This document shows positions 1 through 8,878 of a stretch of DNA of 43,322 bases, one piece after another (position 1 is the first letter of the stretch; each line of letters opens with the position of its first letter). Origin of the DNA: Streptomyces sp. sk2.1 (lineage in GTDB: Bacteria; Actinomycetota; Actinomycetes; Streptomycetales; Streptomycetaceae); assembly GCF_008120935.1 (NCBI RefSeq), contig NZ_RDBO01000077.1:890485-933806 (forward strand). The letters run 5' to 3'. The notes under the pieces are model-generated. The model was not told the DNA's origin. It worked only from the letters and a program-made list of their open reading frames with translations, and did no database searches. Position numbers and translations under genes: made by a program.

Positions 1-12
1 GGCAGCGCGTCA

Positions 13-1248
13 GTGGTGTGCGGGACCGCCCTGCCGCAGGACTTCGAGGCCCTGCTCCGGGAGGACCCGGAGATCGCCGACGTGCTGCTGGGGGAGCTGC
101 GGCGGCAGTCGGACACCCTCCAGCTGACCGCCGCCGAGAACTTCACCTCCCCCGCGGTCCTCGCCGCCCTCGGCTCGCCGCTCGCCAACAAGTACGCCGA
201 GGGCTACCCCGGCGCCCGCCACCACGGCGGCTGCGAGCAGGCCGACGCCGCCGAGCGCATCGCCTGCCGCCGGGCCACCGCCCTCTTCGGCGCCGAGCAC
301 GCCAACGTCCAGGCGCACTCCGGCTCCTCCGCGGTCCTGGCCGCGTACGCCGCCCTGCTGCGCCCCGGTGACACGGTGCTCGCGATGGGGCTCCCGTACG
401 GTGGACACCTCACCCACGGCTCGCCCGCCAACTTCTCCGGCCGCTGGTTCGAGTTCGTCGGCTACGGGGTGGACTCCGAGAGCGGCCTGATCGACTACGC
501 GCAGGTGCGCGCCCTGGCCCGTACGCACCGGCCCAAGGCGATCGTGAGCGGTTCGATCTCCTACCCCCGCCATCCCGACCACGCCCTGTTCCGGGAGATC
601 GCCGACGAGGTGGGCGCGTACCTGATCGCCGACTCCGCGCACCCGATGGGGCTGATCGCCGGGGGAGCGGCGCCGAGCCCGGTGCCGTACGCCGATGTGG
701 TCTGCGCGACCACGCACAAGGTGCTGCGCGGGCCGCGCGGCGGGATGATCCTGTGCGGGGCGGAGCTGGCGGAGCGGATCGACCGGGCGGTCTTCCCGTT
801 CACCCAGGGCGGTGCGCAGATGCACACGATCGCCGCGAAGGCCGTCGCGTTCGGGGAGGCGGCCACTCCGGCGTTCACGGCGTACGCCCACCGGGTGGTG
901 GACCGTGCCCGGGTGCTGGCGGCGGGTCTGGAGGCGGAGGGCTTCGAGATCACCACGGGCGGCACGGACACCCATCTGATCGTCGCCGACCCGGCCCCGC
1001 TGGGTGTCGACGGGCCGGGCGCCCGCGCCCGGCTGGCGGCGGCGGGCGTGGTGCTGGACACCTGCGCGCTGCCCTACGGGGACGCCCGCGGCATCCGGCT
1101 CGGGACCGCGGCCGTCACCACCCAGGGCATGGACGAGACCGACATGGCGCGGCTCGCGGTGCTCCTCGGAACGGCGGTGCGGCAGGAGGGCGACGTCCGT
1201 GACGAGGTCCGGGAACTGGTCGGCGGGCATCCGCCCTACCCCGGGTAG
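13..1248 (+). CDS. glyA: Serine hydroxymethyltransferase (possibly 5' partial)
   Basis: This cytosolic PLP enzyme interconverts serine and glycine with tetrahydrofolate and feeds one-carbon metabolism. The 411-residue product matches the usual family length. Visible motifs are the N-terminal AAENFTSPAVL, the glycine-rich GARHHGG segment, and THKVLRGPRGG, whose lysine at about residue 236 should form the PLP Schiff base. The frame is open to the window edge. The GTG at 13 has no clear ribosome-binding site, so the true start may lie just outside, although the N-terminus looks family-like in length. A perfect 11-bp hairpin follows the stop. The gene stands before the glycosyl-phosphate transferase and atp genes, as in other streptomycetes (from memory). 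The family is certain; the start is not. Confidence 0.9.
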   Translation: MVCGTALPQDFEALLREDPEIADVLLGELRRQSDTLQLTAAENFTSPAVLAALGSPLANKYAEGYPGARHHGGCEQADAAERIACRRATALFGAEHANVQAHSGSSAVLAAYAALLRPGDTVLAMGLPYGGHLTHGSPANFSGRWFEFVGYGVDSESGLIDYAQVRALARTHRPKAIVSGSISYPRHPDHALFREIADEVGAYLIADSAHPMGLIAGGAAPSPVPYADVVCATTHKVLRGPRGGMILCGAELAERIDRAVFPFTQGGAQMHTIAAKAVAFGEAATPAFTAYAHRVVDRARVLAAGLEAEGFEITTGGTDTHLIVADPAPLGVDGPGARARLAAAGVVLDTCALPYGDARGIRLGTAAVTTQGMDETDMARLAVLLGTAVRQEGDVRDEVRELVGGHPPYPG

Positions 1249-1254
1249 GGCGGC

Positions 1255-1281
1255 CCGTCCGGACCGGCCGGGTCCGGACGG
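1255..1281 (+). terminator. Hairpin terminator after glyA
   Basis: CCGTCCGGACC and GGTCCGGACGG form a perfect 11-bp stem around the loop GGCCG, seven bases after the glyA stop codon. There is no U-tract, which is usual for streptomycete terminators. Confidence 0.7.
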
Positions 1282-1357
1282 AAACCCCCTGGTCGCCCTC
1301 CGTGCAACCGTTCGGCCCGGTCTCCGTGTCCTCACCTGTGAGGCCGACGCAGCGCGG

Positions 1358-1386
1358 CCGTCCGCAACCGCCGGACGGTCTAAGGT
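1358..1386 (+). promoter_or_regulatory. Palindrome and possible -10 before the glycosyl-phosphate transferase
   Basis: CCGTCCG and CGGACGG form a 7-bp inverted repeat with a 7-base spacer, immediately followed by TAAGGT, a plausible -10 hexamer. I see no convincing -35. The arrangement could be an operator overlapping a promoter, but this is inference from sequence alone. Confidence 0.3.
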
Positions 1387-1424
1387 GTGGGCTGAGATGG
1401 CCGGCGAAATCTATGGGGCAGCCC

Positions 1425-2804
1425 GTGCGTGATTACCTGCTGACGCTCTGTGTCACGGCTGCGGTGACCTACCTGCTGACCGGCCCGGTGCGCAAGTTCG
1501 CCATCGCGATCGGGGCGATGCCCGCGATCCGTGCGCGTGACGTCCACCGGGAACCGACACCGAGGCTCGGCGGCATCGCCATGTTCGGCGGGCTGTGCGC
1601 CGGGCTGATCGTCGCGGCCCACCTCCACAACCTCGACTGGGTCTTCCAGCTCTCCAACGAACCGCGGGCACTGCTCTCCGGGGCCGCGCTGATCTGGCTG
1701 ATCGGGGTGCTGGACGACAAGTTCGAGATAGACGCCCTGATCAAGCTCGGCGCCCAGATGATCGCCGCCGCGGTCATGGTCATCCAGGGTCTGACGATCC
1801 TGTGGCTGCCGATCCCCGGCGTCGGCACCGTGGCGCTCACCCAGTGGCAGGGCACGCTGCTCACGGTCGCCCTGGTCGTCATCACCATCAACGCGGTCAA
1901 CTTCGTCGACGGCCTGGACGGCCTCGCGGCCGGCACCGTCTGCATCGCCGCCGCCGCGTTCTTCCTGTACACGTACCGGCTCTGGTACGGGCACACGATC
2001 GAGGCCGCGGCCCCGGCGACGCTCTTCATGGCGATCCTGATGGGCATGTGCCTGGGTTTCCTGCCGCACAACATGCACCCGGCCCGGATCTTCATGGGCG
2101 ACTCGGGCTCGATGCTGATCGGCCTGGTGCTGGCGGCCGGGGCGATCTCCGTCACGGGGCAGGTCGACCCGGACACGATGAAGCTCTTCACGGGCAGCGA
2201 GCGCGAGGCCACGCACGCGATGCTGCCGGTCTTCATCCCGCTGCTGCTGCCGCTGACGATCATCGCGATCCCGGCCGCGGACCTGGTGCTGGCGATCGTG
2301 CGCCGCACCTGGAACGGGCAGTCGCCGTTCGCCGCGGACCGCGGCCATCTGCACCACCGGTTGCTGGAGATCGGCCACTCGCACAGCCGGTCGGTGCTGA
2401 TCATGTACTTCTGGTCGGCCCTGATCGCCTTCGGGGCGGTCGGTTATTCGGTGCATTCGACGTCGCTGTGGATCGTCCTGGTCGTCATGGGACTGAGCGC
2501 GCTGGGCCTCGTACTGCTGCTGATGCCCCGCTTCACACCGAAGGCGCCGTACTGGGCGGAACGCTTCCTGCCGCCCCGCTACCGCCGTCGGCGTCGCGGG
2601 GGAGACGGTGATCCCCAGGCGTCCCTCCCGGCGGCCTCCGAAGCCCAACAGGGGGCCGCGGCGGGCGAGATGGGGCAGGGCGAGGCGCCGGGGCCGATGG
2701 AGCGGACCCCGGTCGTGGTGGGAGTTTCCGGCGTCAACGGAGCGACTGCGATCGGCGATCGAACTCGTTTTTCGGACAGAGGCAAGGCTGAATCCGCACG
2801 TTGA
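1425..2804 (+). CDS. Polyprenyl-phosphate GlcNAc-1-phosphate transferase (WecA/TagO/MraY family)
   Basis: This polytopic membrane enzyme moves a UDP-activated HexNAc-1-phosphate onto a polyprenyl phosphate carrier, the first step of cell-wall glycopolymer synthesis. Family motifs are present in order: an early arginine-rich cytoplasmic loop (VHREPTPRLGG), LDDKFEID with paired aspartates, NAVNFVDGLDGLAAG, MGDSGSM, and the histidine-rich GHLHHRLL. Roughly ten hydrophobic helices precede a basic and then low-complexity C-terminal tail. The GTG at 1425 gives the N-terminus MRDYLLTLC with GGGG six bases upstream; an in-frame ATG at 1413 is the alternative. The usual MraY role in peptidoglycan is less likely because the family signature is WecA-like. 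Its position directly before atpI is a conserved actinobacterial order (from memory). Confidence 0.88.
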   Translation: MRDYLLTLCVTAAVTYLLTGPVRKFAIAIGAMPAIRARDVHREPTPRLGGIAMFGGLCAGLIVAAHLHNLDWVFQLSNEPRALLSGAALIWLIGVLDDKFEIDALIKLGAQMIAAAVMVIQGLTILWLPIPGVGTVALTQWQGTLLTVALVVITINAVNFVDGLDGLAAGTVCIAAAAFFLYTYRLWYGHTIEAAAPATLFMAILMGMCLGFLPHNMHPARIFMGDSGSMLIGLVLAAGAISVTGQVDPDTMKLFTGSEREATHAMLPVFIPLLLPLTIIAIPAADLVLAIVRRTWNGQSPFAADRGHLHHRLLEIGHSHSRSVLIMYFWSALIAFGAVGYSVHSTSLWIVLVVMGLSALGLVLLLMPRFTPKAPYWAERFLPPRYRRRRRGGDGDPQASLPAASEAQQGAAAGEMGQGEAPGPMERTPVVVGVSGVNGATAIGDRTRFSDRGKAESAR

Positions 2805-2878
2805 TGATTCGGTCACAGAGGGCAATACCAGGCAAGATATTGAGTTGTCTTGCTCACATGCGCGGATTCACTCTCACG

Positions 2879-2940
2879 TGTGACTGTGAGCACACTTTCT
2901 TGGTAAAGACCTCATCAAATAGTTTGTGATACCGTTCACG
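2879..2940 (+). promoter_or_regulatory. Regulatory region of the atp operon with Rex/Crp-like palindromes
   Basis: The gap between the transferase and atpI is unusually AT-rich for this genome. TGTGATACCGTTCACG (2925-2940) is an inverted repeat with GTGA-N6-TCAC symmetry. It fits the 16-base Rex operator pattern TGTGAAC-N3-TTCACA except at three positions, and also fits the Crp half-site layout. TGTGACTGTGAGCACA (2879-2894) is a weaker relative. TTGGTA at 2900-2905 may be a -35, but the promoter itself is unclear. Redox (NADH) control by Rex or control by Crp is inferred, not shown. Confidence 0.5.
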
Positions 2941-3066
2941 AAGCCCGGTGACGGAGCCGAAGGACTTGTAGTAGCGCGGTCCATCGGCCCGAGGCATCGA
3001 CTCGGACCGGGCCTACGATCGTCCATGACGACACCCTGCCCACCCCCTGCAAGCGGAGCTGCCGCC

Positions 3067-3504
3067 ATGCCGTCCAACGACGCCCGGACTCTCCTCCAGA
3101 CCGCCGTACCCACCGCTGTCGCCGGCGCCGTCGCCGTCGCTGTCAGCGCTGGTGTCGCGGGCGGCAAGGGAGCCATCGGCGCGCTCGTCGCGACGCTCGT
3201 CGTGGTCCTCTTCATGGGGATCGGCCTGGTGGTCCTGCAGCGGACCGCGCGGTCCCTGCCCCAGCTTTTCCAGGCAATGGGCCTGATGCTCTACACGACG
3301 CAACTTCTGCTGTTGTTCGTCTTCGTCGCCGCCTTCAAGGACACGACGATGTTCAACCCGAAGGCGTTCGCGATCACTCTGGTCGCACTGACCCTCGTGT
3401 GGATCGGCGCGCAGACGCGCGCGCACATGAAGGCCAAGATCCTTTACGTCGAACCCGAGTCCGACAAGGCGGAGAAGCCCAAGAACACGGGCTCGAAGTC
3501 GTGA
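3067..3504 (+). CDS. atpI: ATP synthase protein I (AtpI)
   Basis: This small membrane protein is encoded first in the ATP synthase operon. In other bacteria AtpI helps assemble the c-ring or supports Mg2+ supply, and it is not part of the finished enzyme. The 145-residue product has four hydrophobic segments (about residues 13-33, 38-58, 73-95 and 98-115) and a charged C-terminal tail rich in lysine and glutamate. The ATG at 3067 is chosen because GGAG lies eight bases upstream and because the longer frame upstream has no membrane-protein character. An ATG at 3025 is possible but unlikely. A 225-base gap separates it from atpB, so a second promoter there is possible; I could not identify one with confidence. 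Confidence 0.85.
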   Translation: MPSNDARTLLQTAVPTAVAGAVAVAVSAGVAGGKGAIGALVATLVVVLFMGIGLVVLQRTARSLPQLFQAMGLMLYTTQLLLLFVFVAAFKDTTMFNPKAFAITLVALTLVWIGAQTRAHMKAKILYVEPESDKAEKPKNTGSKS

Positions 3505-3729
3505 AGGGTAGGGGCGGGATAAGTGCGGGTTCAAGACCCTGCTATCGTCCGGTTCCAACTGCGGCACTGCGGGCGCGGGCATGTGAGCTGACGCCTGCTC
3601 GATCGCGAGGCTCAATGCCTGACTGCCGCTCACACATCCGTAACACCAGTCCAGTGCCGAACCGCGGCTGCGCGCCGCGCCGACACAACGAGGTTGCCGT
3701 ACCTATGCGCCACGCTGAAGGAGCCCGCG

Positions 3730-4551
3730 GTGAGTGCTGACCCGACGCAGGTGCTCGCCTTCGAGACCGATTGCCACATCTTCGACGGTTGTGGTTTCCC
3801 GGGTCCCGGCTTGCACTCTTTTCTGTTCGAGCCGATCTTCGGTGACGCGGACAGCAACGTCTACTTCAACAAGACGATGCTGCTGGCGCTCCTCGGTACG
3901 GTCATCATCGTCGGCTTCTTCTGGGCCGCCTTCCGTAAGCCGAAGATCGTTCCGGGCAAGCTGCAGATGGTGGCCGAGGCCGGCTACGACTTCGTCCGCC
4001 GCGGCATCGTCTACGAGACGCTCGGCAAGCGCGAGGGCGAGAAGTACGTCCCGCTGATGGTCTCGATCTTCTTCTTCGTGTGGATGATGAACCTCTGGTC
4101 GATCATCCCGCTCGCCCAGTTCCCGGTGACGTCGATCATCGCGTACCCGGCCGCCCTGGCGCTGATCGTCTACGTCCTCTGGATGAGCCTCACCTTCAAG
4201 CGGCACGGCTTCGTCGGCGGCTTCAAGAACCTGACCGGCTACGACAAGTCGCTCGGCCCGGTCCTGCCGCTGATCATGGTCATCGAGTTCTTCTCGAACA
4301 CCCTGGTCCGTCCCTTCACGCACGCGGTCCGACTCTTCGCGAACATGTTCGCGGGTCACACGCTGCTGCTGCTCTTCACCATCGCCAGCTGGTACCTGCT
4401 CAACGGCATCGGCATCGCCTACGCGGGTGTGTCGTTCGTGATGGTCATCGTGATGACGGCTTTCGAGCTCTTCATCCAGGCCGTTCAGGCGTACGTCTTC
4501 GTGCTCCTGGCGTGCACCTACATCCAGGGCGCTGTCGCCGAGCACCACTGA
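3730..4551 (+). CDS. atpB: F1Fo ATP synthase subunit a
   Basis: Subunit a of the membrane Fo sector forms the two proton half-channels facing the c-ring. The 273-residue protein has several transmembrane helices. The essential arginine is visible in the conserved stretch LVRPFTHAVRLFANMFAGH (about residues 196-214). The C-terminal pair of helices ends in YIQGAVAEHH. The GTG start is fixed by AAGGAG six bases upstream; an in-frame ATG 36 bases earlier would add an atypical N-terminal extension. It is followed 72 bases later by atpE. Confidence 0.95.
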   Translation: MSADPTQVLAFETDCHIFDGCGFPGPGLHSFLFEPIFGDADSNVYFNKTMLLALLGTVIIVGFFWAAFRKPKIVPGKLQMVAEAGYDFVRRGIVYETLGKREGEKYVPLMVSIFFFVWMMNLWSIIPLAQFPVTSIIAYPAALALIVYVLWMSLTFKRHGFVGGFKNLTGYDKSLGPVLPLIMVIEFFSNTLVRPFTHAVRLFANMFAGHTLLLLFTIASWYLLNGIGIAYAGVSFVMVIVMTAFELFIQAVQAYVFVLLACTYIQGAVAEHH

Positions 4552-4623
4552 TCGCGCCTGCCCTACCCCCAGTCGTCCGGTGGCCAACCCCCGCCGGTCC
4601 GTGAAAGAGAAGGAAGAACTGGC

Positions 4624-4857
4624 ATGTCCCAGACCCTTGCCGCCGTCACCGGTTCCCTCAGCTCCGTCGGCTATGGCCTGTCCGCCATCGGCCCCGGCGT
4701 CGGCGTCGGCATCATCTTCGGTAACGGCACCCAGGCCCTCGCCCGTCAGCCCGAGGCTGCCGGCCTGATCCGCGCCAACCAGATCCTCGGCTTCGCCTTC
4801 TGTGAGGCGCTCGCCCTGATCGGTCTGGTCATGCCGTTCGTTTACCCGACCTCCTGA
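4624..4857 (+). CDS. atpE: F1Fo ATP synthase subunit c
   Basis: This is the proteolipid that oligomerises into the rotating c-ring. The 77-residue hairpin has two hydrophobic helices joined by the polar loop ALARQPE, which contacts the F1 stalk. The proton-carrying carboxylate is Glu61 in GFAFCEALALIG. The glycine-rich first helix (GPGVGVGIIFGNG) is typical. I see no sodium-binding signature, so proton coupling is expected. A strong AAGGAAG ribosome-binding site stands before the ATG, consistent with the high copy number of c per complex. Confidence 0.95.
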   Translation: MSQTLAAVTGSLSSVGYGLSAIGPGVGVGIIFGNGTQALARQPEAAGLIRANQILGFAFCEALALIGLVMPFVYPTS

Positions 4858-4895
4858 CCTGGTCGCGAACAGCCCATTCGACGGAAGGCACTGAT

Positions 4896-5441
4896 GTGAA
4901 CCACCTGGTTCAGCTCGCATCGGAGGGAGCGGAAAACCCGCTCGTCCCGCCGATCCCCGAGCTCGTCATCGGCCTCATCGCCTTTGTCATCGTCTTCGGT
5001 TTCCTCGCCAAGAAGCTCCTCCCGAACATCAACAAGGTTCTGGAAGAGCGCCGCGAGGCCATCGAAGGCGGTATCGAGAAGGCCGATGCGGCCCAGACCG
5101 AGGCCCAGAGCGTGCTCGAGCAGTACAAGGCTCAGCTCGCCGAGGCCCGTCACGAGGCCGCGCGCCTGCGCCAGGAGGCACAGGAGCAGGGCGCCGTGAT
5201 CCTGCAGGAGATGCGGGCGGAAGGCCAGCGGCAGCGCGAGGAGATCATCGCTGCCGGCCACGCCCAGATCGAGGCCGACCGCAAGGCCGCGGCCGCCGCG
5301 CTGCGTCAGGACGTGGGCAAGCTCGCCACCGACCTGGCCGGCAAGCTCGTCGGTGAGTCCCTCGAGGACCACGCCCGGCAGAGCGGCACCGTCGACCGTT
5401 TCCTCGACGAGCTCGAGGCGAAGGCCGAGGCCGTCCGATGA
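4896..5441 (+). CDS. atpF: F1Fo ATP synthase subunit b
   Basis: Subunit b is the peripheral stalk that holds F1 against rotation. The 181-residue protein has one membrane helix (about residues 25-42, LVIGLIAFVIVFGFLAKK). A long charged coiled coil follows, rich in Ala, Glu, Gln and Arg. The start is a GTG preceded by GGAAGG at suitable spacing; the ATG two bases earlier is out of frame and immediately followed by a stop. The 3' end overlaps atpH by four bases (ATGA), which indicates translational coupling of the two stalk subunits. Confidence 0.95.
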   Translation: MNHLVQLASEGAENPLVPPIPELVIGLIAFVIVFGFLAKKLLPNINKVLEERREAIEGGIEKADAAQTEAQSVLEQYKAQLAEARHEAARLRQEAQEQGAVILQEMRAEGQRQREEIIAAGHAQIEADRKAAAAALRQDVGKLATDLAGKLVGESLEDHARQSGTVDRFLDELEAKAEAVR

Positions 5442-6253
5442 ACGGCTCGAGCCGCGAGGCACTGGCTGCCGCACGTGAGCGTCTCGACGCGCTGACCGAC
5501 AGCACGTCGGTCGACGCGGCGAAGCTCGCCGAGGAGCTGGCCGCCGTCACGGCGCTGCTCCAGCGCGAGGTGTCGCTGCGGCGGGTCCTGACCGACCCGT
5601 CGCAGGCCGGCGAGGCCAAGGCGGAGCTGGCAGGACGACTGCTGGGCGGGCAGGTGGGCGGCGAGACCGTCGACCTGGTCTCCGGCATGGTCCGCTCCCG
5701 CTGGTCGCAGTCGCGCGACCTGGTCGACTCGGTCGAGGAGCTGGCGAACATCGCCGACCTCACCGCCGCCCAGCGCAGCGGTGACCTCGACGACGTCGAG
5801 GACGAGCTGTTCCGGTTCGGCCGGATCGTGGCCTCCGACAAGGAGCTCCGCGCCGCGCTCACCGACCGGTCCGCGTCCACCGCCGCCAAGGGACAGCTGC
5901 TGCGCAGCCTGCTCGGCGGCAAGGCGCGGCCCGCCACCGAGCGCGTCATCGTCCGCCTCGTCACCCAGCCGCGTGGACGTAGCCTGGAAGCGGGACTCGA
6001 GTCCCTCTCCAAGCTCGCCGCGGAGCGCCGGGACCGCATGGTCGCGGTGGTCACCTCGGCGGTGCCGCTGAGCGATCGGCAGAAGCAGCGCCTCGGCGCC
6101 GCGCTGACGAAGATCTACGGCCGCCCGATGCACCTGAACCTCGACGTGGACCCCGCGGTCCTCGGCGGGATCGCGGTGCGGGTCGGCGACGAGGTCATCG
6201 ACGGCACCATCGCGGAGCGCCTCGAAGAGGCGACCCGTCGCATGGCCGGCTGA
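5438..6253 (+). CDS. atpH: F1Fo ATP synthase subunit delta
   Basis: Delta joins the peripheral stalk to the top of the F1 head. The 271-residue product is longer than the roughly 180 residues of E. coli delta. This is the usual actinobacterial form, with an extended N-terminal helical part before the conserved C-terminal region (about residues 165-265). That region includes TSAVPLSDRQKQRLGAALTK and the ending VLGGIAVRVGDEVIDGTI. The start overlaps the atpF stop. A 135-base gap containing a perfect hairpin separates it from atpA, the largest gap inside the operon after atpI. Confidence 0.93.
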   Translation: MNGSSREALAAARERLDALTDSTSVDAAKLAEELAAVTALLQREVSLRRVLTDPSQAGEAKAELAGRLLGGQVGGETVDLVSGMVRSRWSQSRDLVDSVEELANIADLTAAQRSGDLDDVEDELFRFGRIVASDKELRAALTDRSASTAAKGQLLRSLLGGKARPATERVIVRLVTQPRGRSLEAGLESLSKLAAERRDRMVAVVTSAVPLSDRQKQRLGAALTKIYGRPMHLNLDVDPAVLGGIAVRVGDEVIDGTIAERLEEATRRMAG

Positions 6254-6323
6254 CCGACGCAGCAAGCAAAGACAGAGCAAGACCAGCGGCCCGGTTGGGC
6301 CGTGCAGAAATTGCAGAAGATTC

Positions 6324-6341
6324 CTGGGGGTCGGCCCCCAG
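6324..6341 (+). promoter_or_regulatory. Intra-operon hairpin between atpH and atpA
   Basis: CTGGGGG, loop TCGG, CCCCCAG form a perfect 7-bp stem. It is followed at once by a second C-run (ACCCCC) that could compete for the G-run. It lies 48 bases before the atpA start. It could be an RNA processing or stability element marking the Fo/F1 boundary of the transcript. A complete terminator is unlikely because atpA must be co-expressed. Confidence 0.5.
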
Positions 6342-6388
6342 ACCCCCTTAAGAAACTTCGGGCCCAACAAGGAGAGCAGGGAACCCAG

Positions 6389-7960
<1,572 letters not shown>

Positions 7961-7963
7961 TCG

Positions 7964-8878
7964 ATGGGCGCTCAGCTTCGCGTTTACAAGCGCCGCATTC
8001 GCTCCGTCACCGCCACGAAGAAGATCACCAAGGCGATGGAGATGATCGCCGCCTCGCGCATCGTCAAGGCGCAGCGCCAGGTGGCGGCATCGACGCCGTA
8101 CGCCAGCGAGCTCACCCGCGCGGTGACCGCGGTGGCGACCGGCTCCACCACCAAGCACCCGCTGACCACCGAGGCCGAGACCCCGGCACGGGCCGCGATC
8201 CTGCTCGTCACGAGCGACCGCGGCCTGGCCGGCGGTTACTCCTCCAACGCCATCAAGGCCGCGGAGCGACTGACCGAGCGGCTCCGGGGCGAGGGCAAGG
8301 AGGTCGTCACCTACGTGATCGGCCGCAAGGGCGTCGCCTACTACGGCTTCCGCGAGCGGAAGATCGAGGACTCGTGGACGGGCTTCACCGACAGCCCGTC
8401 GTACGAGGATGCCAAGCGGGCCGCGGCCCCGCTGATCGAGGCGGTCACCCAGGAGACCGCCGAGGGCGGCGTGGACGAGCTGCACATCGTCTACACGGAG
8501 TTCGTGTCGATGATGACGCAGAACCCGGTGGACAACCGGATGCTGCCGCTCAGTCTCGATGCCACGAAGGAGGAGGGCGGCAAGGGCGAGATCCTGCCGC
8601 TGTTCGACTTCGAGCCGTCGGCGGAGGACGTCCTCGACGCCCTGCTTCCGCGATACGTCGAGAGCCGGATCTACAACGCGCTGCTGCAGGCCGCTGCTTC
8701 CGAGCACGCCGCCCGCCGCCGTGCGATGAAGTCGGCCACCGACAACGCCGGTGAGCTCATCAAGACGCTCTCCAGGCTTGCCAACGCGGCCCGCCAGGCC
8801 GAAATCACCCAGGAAATCAGCGAGATCGTCGGTGGTGCCAGTGCGCTGGCCGACGCGACCGCGGGGAGTGACAAGTAA
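7964..8878 (+). CDS. atpG: F1Fo ATP synthase subunit gamma
   Basis: Gamma is the central rotor shaft that couples the c-ring to the catalytic sites. The 304-residue protein begins with the typical coiled-coil helix GAQLRVYKRRIRSVTATKKITKAMEMIAASR-type sequence. It ends with the matching C-terminal helix that packs inside the alpha/beta barrel (RRRAMKSATDNAGELI). The central Rossmann-like part includes LLVTSDRGLAGGYSSNAIK. The start follows the atpA stop after three bases. Its TAA stop shares one base with the ATG of atpD (TAATG), so translation is probably coupled. Confidence 0.96.
   Translation: MGAQLRVYKRRIRSVTATKKITKAMEMIAASRIVKAQRQVAASTPYASELTRAVTAVATGSTTKHPLTTEAETPARAAILLVTSDRGLAGGYSSNAIKAAERLTERLRGEGKEVVTYVIGRKGVAYYGFRERKIEDSWTGFTDSPSYEDAKRAAAPLIEAVTQETAEGGVDELHIVYTEFVSMMTQNPVDNRMLPLSLDATKEEGGKGEILPLFDFEPSAEDVLDALLPRYVESRIYNALLQAAASEHAARRRAMKSATDNAGELIKTLSRLANAARQAEITQEISEIVGGASALADATAGSDK

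Noticed and set aside
3505..3729. A second promoter between atpI and atpB (TATCGT near 3543).
   Set aside because: No -35 at a suitable distance could be found, so it was not listed as a feature.
6302..6388. An N-terminal extension of AtpA by 29 residues.
   Set aside because: The extension reads low-complexity sequence through a hairpin. The downstream ATG has a ribosome-binding site and gives the usual alpha-subunit start.
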